This document shows, one piece after another, positions 20,356 through 30,080 of a stretch of DNA of 64,000 bases (its first letter is position 1; each line of letters starts with the position of its first letter). The notes beneath the pieces are model-generated. The model was given only the letters and a program-made list of their open reading frames with translations. It was not told where the DNA came from and ran no database searches. The DNA is from Sceloporus undulatus (Eukaryota; Chordata; Lepidosauria; Squamata; Phrynosomatidae), in NCBI RefSeq assembly GCF_019175285.1, contig NC_056530.1, forward strand, positions 10,592,120-10,656,119. The letters run 5' to 3'. Both the position numbers and the translations under genes were made by a program.

Positions 20356-22751
20356 ATGATGATGAAGACAACGCATCATGCCCACATTGCTCCCTTGGGT
20401 GCAGGGAGGGCACCGTTGATTCCTTGTATTCCAGCATGCATCTCCCATCTTGGTTACCAACCCTGCAGTTGGAAATTATTAGGAAAAAACAGCAGAGGTC
20501 TAGCCCAGGTGAGTTTATTTCTATCAATCCGCTTTATTCTTCATCTAATGTGCCAGATTCACTGTACACTCCAAATTTGCAGAGGAGAAACGGAGGCTAA
20601 AAGAGGCTTCTTTCTCCAAGCCCTCTTCAGCAAATGGGTGACTAAACCTGGTAATAATAATAATAATAATAATAATACATTTTATTTATATACCGCTTTT
20701 CCAAAAAGATCAAAGCGGTTTACATAGGCGGGTTACAGACCACCCGTTTGGGGTGGGCTGCACCCGCCCCTTTCCCTGGGTTATTGGGGCCTCAGTGTCC
20801 AGAGCGGCAGCTGCCGAGGCCCTGATCCGCCGCTTTTCAGGCTGTGGGGAAGCAGTAAATGGCCCCTTCCCCGCAGCCTGGAAAGGGGTGTCCTTGGGGC
20901 TTGGCCCCTTTCTCCTTTGGTCCGCTGGGCGCAGCTGTGTGAAGGCTGTGCCCAGCAGACCAAACCAGGAAGGAGCTCCGAAATGGAGCGCCCTGGCGTG
21001 GAGCGAGGACGTCACGTCCGCGCCGCCCCGTATAAAGGTGGCGCAGTCATGACGTCCTCATGGCAGCGGCCGTGTGGAGTGGATGACGCCATTTTGTGTG
21101 CGCACTAGGGTTAGGGGGGTGCGGAAGTACCGCCCTTTTCTAACTCTAGTATGCGCTCCACGCATACTTTCTGGCCCGTTTGTAACGGGCCATTGAGTTT
21201 AAAACTAAATACAAAACACAGCATAAAATAGATAAAACGAAGAGCACTAAATACAATAGACAAATCTAAAAACAATCATTCAATCAATCAATAGAGTGAG
21301 GTAGAGAGTCAATGGGATCAGAGTACACAACTTCATTTTCCAGGGGGGAAGGCTTGACAGAAGAGGAAGGTTTTAAGCCTCTTTTTAAATGTTTCCAGGG
21401 GGGGTGATAAGACGGAGCTCGTCGGGAAGACTATTCCAGATTTGTGGGGCCGCTACTAAGAAGGCCATCTGGGAAGTAATAACATATTTAGAAGGTGGAA
21501 TTTCCAACAAGTTCTTCCCGGTTGTTCTGAGTGTGCGGGGCGGATTATATGGGGAGATGCGGTCCCTCAAGTAACTCGGGCCCAAGCCATGTAGGGCTTT
21601 ATAGGTAATAACCAACACCTTGTATTGCGCTCGTAAGCAAATGGGCAGCCAGTGCAGAGCTTTCAGAACAGGTGTTATATGGTCAAACCTGGACGCACCG
21701 GTGACAAATCTGGCCACCATATTTTGTACTAACTGAAGCTTCCGAGCTTGGTACAAGGGTTGCCCCATGTAGAGCGCATTACAGAAATCCAAGTGCTCTG
21801 TTAGTCTTGAAAAACAGTGCGCAAAGAGATCTTGCAGCATCTTTGAGACTAACGGAAAGAAAAAAGCTGTTAGCATGAAATTTTCCAAATACATCTAAGG
21901 AAGTTGACTCAAGTCGAACAGCTCCTTTCTTTCAGTTAGTCTCAAAGGTGCTCCAAGATCCCTTCGCACAATAATCTTGTACAGAGGGTCCTTGGTATCT
22001 GCTGGGGTTTGGTTCCAGGACCCTGCATGGATGCCAAAATCTGTAGATGTTCAAGTCCCATTAAATACAATGGATAGCAATATGGTAACCCTAATATCAA
22101 ATGGCAAAACCAAGGCTTGCTTTTTGGAATATTCTTTGGAATATTTTCATGCCACGCATGCTTGAATCTGTGGATAAAGAATCTGTGGATATGGAAGGCC
22201 GACTATACCAGTCATTCTCACCAATTCAGACTTTCCCCCCTTCTTTATTATTATTATTTTTAAATAAACAGAACAGATACCAAATCCACAACGCTGAAGG
22301 CTGGAAGAATGCAAAGCTTCCCAGCTTACCGCTTCCTGTGCCACCGGTTCAGCCTAAAGGTAGCAGAAACCCGAATGCCCATTCTTCCAATACTAAGTCA
22401 AGGGACAGCTTGGGAGGAAAATACACCTATCTTCATTTCTCCAGCCCTGTTCAGCTCGCTGTGAAGCCTTCTCCTTGCAAGCCCAGGCATGGCTTCCCAC
22501 CTGGTTCCCAACGGCATGGCCTCCTGGCGGCCCACAGGTCCTTGGTTAACCCCACCATCCAGAATTTCATGGTCAATGGGATGACTTGTGCACCATCCTT
22601 GCTACCCCAGATTCGAAGACCCAAGACAGAGATCCACGTTTATGTCCCAAATGGGAAAGAGAACACAGATGTCGAGTCACTGGATGAAGGCTTCTTGGAA
22701 GAGACTGATAACAGGCCAAGTATACTCAGCCTGCGGGATTCTGGTTTCTGA
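20356..22751 (+). CDS. Unrecognised two-exon protein candidate
   Basis: I do not recognise this protein. Exon 1 would run from ATG 20356 to 20508 (donor CCCAG|GTGAGT). Exon 2 runs from 22272 (acceptor AAATAAACAG) to TGA 22749-22751. Both junctions are phase 0, giving about 210 residues. Exon 2 is the stronger part, with 159 open codons, a Pro/Ser-rich start (LPLPVPPVQPK), basic patches (PQIRRPKTEIHVYVP) and an acidic tail (DVESLDEGFLEETD). It contains no transposon motif. Exon 1 is open in more than one frame; another frame ending phase 1 reads LPSWLPTLQLEIIRKKQQ, so its frame is uncertain. Repeats fill the intron (an L2 piece and two DNA elements). An AATAAA lies at 23277-23282. It could be a lineage gene, a diverged known gene, or chance. 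Confidence 0.35.
20641..20726 (-). mobile_element. L2-like LINE 3' terminus with (ATT)n tail
   Basis: On the minus strand, sequence ending in 'AAGCGGTATATAAATAAAA' precedes an (ATT)n tail. This block continues the LINE piece at 21192-21805, from which it is separated by an inserted DNA element. Confidence 0.65.
20727..21191. mobile_element. GC/CpG-rich 465-bp DNA element inside LINE
   Basis: The element interrupts the L2-like 3' region. The ends are loosely inverted: GGCGGGTTACAGAC and GTTTGTAACGGGCC, like the Harbinger-type MITE at 49493-49725 (GGCCTGTTACAG). It is far richer in CpG than its surroundings and has TGACGT-type motifs flanking TATAAAG (21031-21037). It contains no convincing coding sequence. 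The target duplication is unclear. Confidence 0.5.
21192..21805 (-). mobile_element. L2-like LINE, reverse-transcriptase C-terminal part
   Basis: On the minus strand about 140 codons match the C-terminal region of L2/CR1-group LINE proteins: LDFCNALYMGQPLYQ, KLQLVQNMVARFVTG, HITPVLKALHWLPI, YKALHGLGPSYLRD and WNSLPDELR. The 3' untranslated part continues to 21192 and resumes at 20726. The copy is truncated at its 5' end and cannot move by itself. Confidence 0.85.
21817..21975. repeat. Palindromic unclassified repeat
   Basis: 'GCAGCATCTTTGAGACTAACGGAAAG' -like left and 'CTTTCAGTTAGTCTCAAAGGTG' -like right halves are inverted copies. Parts recur at about 18640-18760, 32935-33090 and 63290-63330. 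It is a short non-autonomous element of unknown class. Confidence 0.5.
21982..22205 (+). mobile_element. Tigger-like MITE
   Basis: TA target duplication flanks a 224-bp element that begins CAGAGGGTCCTTGGTATC and ends GGAAGGCCGACTA. The same family occurs at about 29.6, 32.2, 32.5, 35.1, 36.2, 38.8 and 62.7 kb. It ends 66 bp before the acceptor of the candidate exon 2, so open frame upstream of 22272 is repeat sequence rather than coding. Confidence 0.75.
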
Positions 22752-22909
22752 ATTCTGCTGTAGCTACTGGGAATGGGATGCAGGAAGAAATGGAAAGAAA
22801 TCTTTTTGGGGTAACTTGATTTGCGGGATTCTGGTTTCTGAATTCCACTGTTAACTACTACAAATGAGATGAAGGATGAAATGGAAAGAAATCATTTAGG
22901 GATAACTTG
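22731..22909. repeat. ~90-bp tandem duplication over a stop codon
   Basis: Two diverged copies (about 22731-22818 and 22821-22909) share 'GCGGGATTCTGGTTTCTGAA' and 'GATGAAATGGAAAGAAATC' -like blocks. The first copy contains the last codons and TGA of the unrecognised candidate gene. Confidence 0.8.
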
Positions 22910-23430
22910 GTACAAGGTGATGTAGACTGAGGTGACACCAACCCTGGTGATGCCACTGACTTGGTTCATAGCTCTGAATCATGTCGAGTGCTCAAAATAT
23001 TATTGTATCCAAATAATCCTGTAACTTCTGCTGAGTTCCTACCCTCCAACTGTCCTGATCTGGCAGGAACAGTTCCGCTTCATCTTCTGCTGTTCCACTT
23101 TTCATGGCAGCTTTGAAGATGTCCAACTTTCTCTCTCCTTTCTTTCTCTTTGTGGCATTTTTGGTAGTTTAAGAGTCTCTTGGCCATCCTGGCGTGGAAA
23201 ATTGTCCCCGTAATCTTTCCCATTTCTCTGTCTTTATACTCACTTTCCCCAAAATGCTCCAACTACTCTGCAAACAAATAAATTTTGAGCGTATTAGACG
23301 GCAAGTGGGGAAAACTTTATATTACTGAAATTACAGAATTGTAATGCCATCATAGTTCTACAATTAGTCTGTGATTCCTCTAGTATAATTATTCTGTAAT
23401 TTCTGACATAGCAGAACTGTAATGTCATGA

Positions 23431-23645
23431 TGAGAGCCAGCATAGTGGTTTGAGCGCTGGACTAGGATACTGGGAGAACAGGGTTCGAATCTCGGCTTTG
23501 GCCATGGAAGCCAAACTTGGGCATGCCACACTCTCTCAGACTCAAGGGGAAGGCAAGGCCAAACTCTGTCTGAACAAATCTTGCCAAGAAAACCCCTTAG
23601 GGTCGCCATAGGTTGGAAATGATTTGAAGGCACACAACACACACA
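23431..23645 (+). mobile_element. tRNA-derived SINE
   Basis: It starts GAGAGCCAGCATAGTGGTTTG (A-box-like) and has a near-perfect B box GGTTCGAATCTC. A body follows (TTGCCAAGAAAACCCC, GGTCGCCATA, ATTTGAAGGCACACAACAC). This is the commonest repeat of the window and typical of squamate tRNA-SINEs with a LINE-like tail. Confidence 0.85.
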
Positions 23646-24525
23646 AATATGCAAGGATTAAGCCATTAGACAGCAATTCCGTTGAGCAAGAACCCATTAA
23701 ACATGAGCATTTCATTGAACACTACGGTTCATCCCATCCCTTTTTGAATGGCTGCATAGGCTGTCATCTTGCAAAAAATGGTGGCCAGTAGAGTTTACTT
23801 CTGAGTAAACACAATATTGCTTTGTTAGTTTGATAGACTTGTCTCAGATGGGCATACTACTGAAGTTATCAGCTCCTTTGCGTCTTGGAACACCAGTCAG
23901 CCCATAGTTGACGCTTTTTCGAAATGCCTTTCAGACGGTGACCTTTGTCACTGCCAGCAGCTTTCCTGTTTGTTCACGCTCAAAGTTCATGTGGGAGAAA
24001 TGTGGCAACGCTGCTGAGTTTGCTTCAGGCTGATGCAAAACCATCCATCCGACCGTTAGTGTGCGCAAAACCAGTTACACCTGTTGGACTTTTTTTTGGT
24101 CAGCCCTTTGGCATTGTTTTCCTTTGCTTCATCCTTTCGATCCTTTGCTACACGCCCCTAAGTTTTACCCTCGACATATCTGTGGGTCATATCAAAATCC
24201 ATAATTTTGGGCCCCCAAACCTGCCCTCGACTTAGACATGAGGTCAAGTTTGGGTAGCATTTTATGGGACGCTTTCTAGTGCAGAACATTCAAAATGTTT
24301 TTGTTTCTTTATGCAAGGCTTGGTGCTGTTGTTTCATTTCCACATGTACATCATGTTTGCTGAAACTTGTTGAACTGTTCTTCATGTTTGGGGGCTCATC
24401 CCTGTTCTTTCCATGCAATTTCCACCTCTGTTAAAGTAGTAATGATGAAGGAACTTGGCAAACCAAAGCATACCTGTTTATACCGACCCACTTTCTCTTT
24501 GCCCCAAAAGTGTGAGGTTCGGCTG

Positions 24526-24730
24526 CTGTCACACTCCAGAAATAATGCAGTTTGACGCCCCTTTTAACTGTCATGGCTTCATGCTATGGAATCCTGGGAT
24601 TTGCAGTTTGTTGTGGTACCAGAGCTCTCTGACAGAGAAGGGAAAAACATCTCACCAAACTACAAGACCAAGAATTCCCTAGTAGTGAGCCATGGCAGTT
24701 AAAGTGGTGTGAAACTGCACTATTTCCAGT
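24526..24730. mobile_element. Palindromic MITE (hAT-like?)
   Basis: The left half ('AATAATGCAGTTTGACGCCC', 'ATGCTATGGAATCCTGGGAT') is repeated in inverted form on the right ('GTTAAAGTGGTGTGAAACTGC'). Related copies lie at about 24875-24955, 28050-28150, 34110-34385, 46015-46205 and 48620-48830. Class is a guess. Confidence 0.65.
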
Positions 24731-25117
24731 GAATTTCCTGACTTTGTGGGGACTACAGATCTGTTTACTAGGTCTAGCATCATCATCGTAGTTATTTGTT
24801 TGTGGCACAACATCCATTCCAAAATATTACAAAAGCATGCTGACAAGAAAAGTTATTCTAACATCCTTGGTCCAAAACGCACTGCAGAAATCGTTCAGTT
24901 TGAGACCATTATAACTTCTCTGGCTCCATGCTAGGGAATTCTGGGAACTGTAGTTTTGGGAGAGCTCTTATATGAAAATATGCTGGTTACTTTCAGACTG
25001 TGATCCGTATGTTACCCATAAAAGAGCCTAATTTGCTAAAGCTTGCAAAAAGTATACATGCTTCCTATCTGAAAGATATTTGATTTTCATGTATATTTTA
25101 ATCTGTTTTATTGGTTT

Positions 25118-25165
25118 TTATATTGTACATTTATTATTATTATTATTATTTATATTGCTATAGAC
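25118..25165. repeat. (ATT)n with LINE-tail-like flank
   Basis: A short ATT trinucleotide run lies beside 'TTTATATTGCTATAGAC'. It is probably a decayed LINE 3' tail. Confidence 0.4.
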
Positions 25166-25371
25166 TGTGTAGGGGACTCACTCATATGACGTTTCTATGG
25201 ATGTAAATGTAGAAGTATAGGTTGTATAAGTATGTCTTTCTTTTTTTACTGGATTTTATTGTGGTTTTACTCTCTTGAAGTTGTAACGGCTTTTAGTCAA
25301 ATACAATAAACGACTGACTGACTGACTGTGATGTCTCTTTTCATGGCATCCTTTTCTAGTTTTCAAATAGT

Positions 25372-26346
25372 CGCCTATGGGGAATCATTGAGGGATACTT
25401 GCCCATAGAGGATCATTGAGGGATAGTTGCCGATAGGGGAATCACTGGGGAATACTTGTCTATAGAGAATCATTGGGGAATTAGTTGCCCATAGCAGATC
25501 ATTGGGGAATACTTCTCCATAGAGAATCATTGGGGGATAGTTGCCATAGAGAAATCATTGGGGAACACTTGTCCATAGAGAATCATTGGGGAATAATTGC
25601 CAATAGGGGAATCATTGGGGAATAGTTGCCCATAGAGAATCATTGGGGGAATATTGTACTTGCACATAGAGACTCAATAGAGAATATTTGCCCATACGGA
25701 TACGTTGGGGAATCCTTGCCCATAGAAGATCATTGAGGGATGCTTGCCTATAGAGAATTATTGGAGAATATTTTGCAAATAGGGAATCATCGGGGAATAC
25801 TTGCCTAAAGATACTCATTGGGTAATACTTGCCTATAGAGAAACATTGGGGAATACTGTACTTACTTATCGAGAATAATTGGAGAATACTTGCCTAGAGA
25901 GAATCAATGAGTAATACTTGCCCATAGAGGATCATTGGGGAATATTTGCCCATAGGGAATCATTAGGGAATATTTGCCCATAGGGGATCATTGGGGAAGA
26001 CGTGCTCATAGAGAATCATTGGAGAACACTTGGCCATAGAGAATCAGAGGGATAGTTGCCTGTGGGGAATCGTTGGGGAAGACTTGCTCATAGGGAATCA
26101 ATGGAGGATACTGTACTTACCCATAGAGAGTCAATGGGGAATATTTGCCTATAGAGAATCATTGGGGAACACTTACCCATAGAGAATCATTGGGGGATAT
26201 CTGCCCATAGAGAATCTTTGAAGGATACTTGCCCATAGAGAATCAATGGAGGATACCGTACTTGCCCATAGAGCCTCAGTGGAGAATATTTGCCCATAGG
26301 GAATCATTGGGGAACACTTGCACATAAAGAATCATTGAGGAATACT
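25372..26346. repeat. Minisatellite array, ~30-bp unit, ~33 copies
   Basis: The unit reads approximately 'CCCATAGAGAATCATTGG' followed by 'GGAATACTTG'. Copies are diverged, and spacing varies from about 28 to 36 bp. The array is cut by an L1-like insertion and resumes at 26905-27050. A related patch sits at 22-175. Confidence 0.9.
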
Positions 26347-26904
26347 TTCTCCCCCCCCCATAAAGTTTATTATTAAAACAACAACAATACAATACAGTAC
26401 ACTATAAAAACAAAACAACTCATTGACACATTACATCCCATTATGACAAACATATCTAACGTACATACATTATATACATTTACCAGCACTCTACCTATGC
26501 TATCCCCCCCCCCCCCGATCCTACAATAACCACATAACAATAGTACAAATACAGACAATTACTAACAAACTAAAAGCAAATCGGGATTTTGAAAACCACT
26601 GCATCTGGAAGGCCCTTATTAAAGTATGGCACTGGTATCAGCCAAGATAGTTTAATAAAAGCCCCATATGGGTCTCAGTAAATGAAGCTTTTTATAAAAA
26701 TCAAGAATGCATCCTTGAGAAATGGATTAACAATAAACAGCTATTGATTATGGATAGCGAAATTCAAAAATTGAGGTTAAAATCACAGGAAGAGCTTCTA
26801 AAGGAAGGATACTTGATTAGTTGGTTTACTTATAGACAAATTAAGGAGAGATATGCCAAAGACAAAAATACCACCAGCATAGATTTAAAAGGGTCAATTG
26901 AGGA
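26347..26904. mobile_element. L1-like LINE insertion, inverted 5' part
   Basis: The right part (about 26580-26904) reads on the + strand as an L1-type ORF2 C-terminal stretch: KALIKVWHWYQP, EKWINNKQLLIMDSEIQKL, GYLISWFTYRQIKERYAKD. An internal stop shows it is dead. The left part (26347-26575) is an AT-rich block like the minus-oriented LINE 3' region at 6365-6600. Opposite orientations of 3' and 5' parts are what twin priming produces. It lies inside the minisatellite. Confidence 0.6.
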
Positions 26905-27050
26905 ATACTTTCATTGGGAGGATACTCTACCCATAGGGATACACTGGGGAACACTTGCCCATAGGGAATCATTGGGGGACACTTCCCCTTGGGGAATCAT
27001 TGGAGAATACTTGCAACTAGTCATTCCCCCTGTGCTTCTCTATGGGCAAG
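26905..27050. repeat. Minisatellite, right remnant
   Basis: About five units of the same ~30-bp repeat follow the L1-like insertion. They reach to about 260 bp before the TMEM35B start codon. Confidence 0.8.
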
Positions 27051-27312
27051 CACTGCCTTTTGTTGTGAACTGGAGGATTGCTGCAGTGTGCTTTCTGAAC
27101 CTGGGCCTCCAAAGAGGGGCTTTGCAATTGCAACTGCAATTGCAACTGCATTTGCAAATTGCAATGGCAACTCCTGCTGCCAGCAGAAAGCAACGCCCAA
27201 GGCGTGGTTGCAAAAGGAAAAGCATGCTTTCTCCTCCTCCTCCTGCCCTTCCTGCAGCTCTTTCTGTTCTCTCCTCCTCCTGCTGCCTTGGAAAGGAGCT
27301 GGAGAGGGAGCC
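27051..27312 (+). promoter_or_regulatory. TMEM35B: TMEM35B 5' flank / promoter region
   Basis: This segment between the minisatellite and the ATG must hold the promoter or 5' UTR. It contains an imperfect 12-bp repeat of GCAATTGCAACT at about 27125-27170 and a pyrimidine-rich CTCCTCC tract. No TATA box stands out. A transcription start cannot be placed from sequence alone. Confidence 0.45.
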
Positions 27313-30040
27313 ATGGCGCTGCTGTTCTCAGCCCTCCGCCTTTTGCTGGGCCTTTTCTTTTCTGCCTGCGGGCTCCTGAAGCTCACCGACCGCTTCTCCG
27401 CAGAGCTCCACTTGCAGCTGGTGGGTGCAGGATCTGGGCCTTTTGCAACAGGAGGGCCCTCTGGGTGCAGTTGTGCATGTGTCTTTGCAAGGCAGGGAGG
27501 CAGGCAGGCAAGGAGGGAGAGGGGCAAGGAGGCACCCCTGCTTGCAATAAATAGCAACAAGAATAATAGCAGCCATAGTAATGGTTGCATTGGAGAGGTT
27601 GCATTGGAGGCTTTGGCAGTCGGTTTGCATGGCAGGGTTTTGCCTTACCTTTGCATTGGAGAGGTTTGAATGGGAGAGAATGCCCTGGGAAGGGGGAGTT
27701 TTGCATCAGGTGGGCATTTGGAGAGCTTGGCATTGGAGAGAATGCCTGGGAGAGCTTGGCATTGCAGATGCACTGAAGAGTTTTGCTTTACATTGGAGAG
27801 CTTTGCATTAGATTGGCATTGGGGAGTCTTGCATTATTAGTTTGGCATTAGAGAGCATGCCTGGGAGAGTTTTGCATTAGATTTGTATTGTGCAGTTGTG
27901 CATTAGATTGGCTGTTGGAGAGTTTTGCAATGGAGAGATTTGTATTGGAGAGAATGCCTTGGAGAGTTTTGCATTTGGCATTTAGTAGTGGAGAGGCTTG
28001 CAGTTGCATTAGAGTTGCATTGGAGAGATTTGCATTAGGTAGACAGCTCAGGCCTCATCCGCACAGCAGAAATAATCCGGGTTTGTCCCCGCTTTAACTT
28101 CTATAACTCAGTGAGACGGAATGCTGGGAGTTGTAGTTTGTTGTGGCAGCAGCTCTTTGCATTGGAGAGTGCCTCCTAGTCTCCTTCTTTGGAGATGTCT
28201 AAACAAAGGAACTCTATGAACAAGTTTGCTCTCTCTGCCCAAGTGTCCAATTTCAGTTCACTTTTTTGGGCCTGTGTTTTGCTGAGAAATGCAAACAGGC
28301 AGATCAATGGTGAATGTTGGCTCACACTGCAGCAGTTCATTCTTGGAGGGTGTGCATTGTGTGTGTTGCATTTCTTGTGGCTGTGAATGCCACACACAGG
28401 GTTTGTTTTCTTGCAGACAGATCACATCTGGCATCTTTTTTTCCTCCGCCCCCATTGTGTGCAACGGTTTTGGGCGCCAAAGGTTTTGAATTTGAGATTA
28501 GAAAGTTGCTTGGATTTTTTGCTTTGCCATTTGCCAACTTTGCAAGCGCTTTTTTAAAAAGAGTGCATTGGAGAGAAAGTCTCCTTCTTTGCAAAGCTGA
28601 AGGGAGAGACTTTCAATGCAACTGTTTTAAATGCACTGTTTTAAACTGATGCAGTTGATGTAATAAAATGACATAGTGGGTTTCTTTTTAGAAGGGTATC
28701 AAGAAAGGCTGAGGCTCCATTCATTATCTGGAACTCTGAAATATTCCAAGATAGATAGATAGATAGATAGGATGGCTGAGATTGTGACACCTTTGCTTTC
28801 TGATGGTTCAGTATGCGCAAACTTGGTTTCCTGCACAGAACGATCAAAAATGTATAAACTAAGGCTATGTGCGCAAGGCGTTTATGAAACGAATGTCATG
28901 CTTAGTTAGACTTGAGTCCTATCTGTGAGATGGCGCATTATATTGTATATGTGTTCTGAAATCTGAATACAGTATATACATAGACATTTACATGTGTATA
29001 TATGAATGTGTGTATACACATACACATATATATATATATGTATATATGCATATATGTACATATACAAATTATATATGTACATATGTATACACACATATAT
29101 ATGTTTATACATACACATATATGTGTATATATGTGTGTATAAACATATACAGTGGGCCCTCACCTTACGTGGGGGAATCTGTTCTGGATCCCCCCCCCAG
29201 GCGTAGGGCGAAAAGCACATATGCTTGAGCCCCATTGAATATAATGGGGCACACAGGCATGTGCACCATTCATTCCATTACTACGCAGCTTCAGTGTAAG
29301 CTGAAAGTTGCATGTAGTGCATCTACGTATGGCGTGGGCTCACTGTATAGGCACACACACACACACAAACACACACATGTTTATACACACATATACATAT
29401 ATACATGCGCTCAGCCTCAGGGAATGGCAATGGCAAACCTCTTCTGAACAACTCTTGGCAAGTAAACCCCACGGTAGGTTCGCTTAAGTTGGAAATGACT
29501 TGAAGGCACACAACACAACCATTAAATGGATAGAAGCCTTCTCCAGCTTTTGGTGTGACAATCTTACTTGCCTTCCCTATACAGTGGGCCCTTGTTATCT
29601 GCTGGGGTTTGGTTCCAGGTTCCCCTGTGGATAATAAAATCCGTGGGTGCTCAAGTCCCATTAAATACAACAGCATAGCAAAATGGTGTCTCTTATATAA
29701 AATGGAAAATCAGGGTTTGCTATCTGGAATTTATACTTTTTTTAAATATATTTTCAAACCATGGGTGCTTGAATCCATGGATTTAAAAAATCTGTAGATA
29801 AGGAGGGCTGACTGTATTTACCAAACATAACTTTTTTTCCCTTTTTCTGTTCCAGAAATCCCAGTTTGTCCAGTTTGCGGATGTTTTCCCCCTGAAAGAC
29901 TTTGGGTACAAGCCGGAGCCGGTCCGTTACTTGGAAATAGTGGGCTGGATAGAAGTCGTGGCAGGTTTCCTCTTGGCCTTCGGTCCTCAGCTGCTCCAGG
30001 AGATCAGCAATTTTGTCCTCACCATTGTCATGATTGGTAA

Positions 30041-30080
<40 letters not shown>

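Larger units (their letters stand above)
23283..25371. other. Intergenic repeats
   Basis: No gene is supported. Present are a tRNA-type SINE (23431-23645), palindromic MITEs (about 24526-24730 and 24875-24955) and an L2-like 3' end with (ATT)n (about 25118-25165). Confidence 0.6.

Noticed and set aside
20710-21108. Several 60-100 codon frames on both strands
   Set aside because: They fall in the GC-rich 465-bp DNA element, where stop codons are rare. No domain is visible.
23431-23645. Functional tRNA gene in the SINE heads
   Set aside because: A and B boxes are present, but the rest does not fold as a tRNA and is followed by a SINE body repeated across the window.
27021-27590. Long minus-strand and other-frame open frames over TMEM35B exon 1
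   Set aside because: They are shadows of the real exon and of GC-rich 5' flank.
28906-29235. 109-codon minus frame rich in Tyr/Ile/His
   Set aside because: It is a translation of a TA/CA microsatellite.
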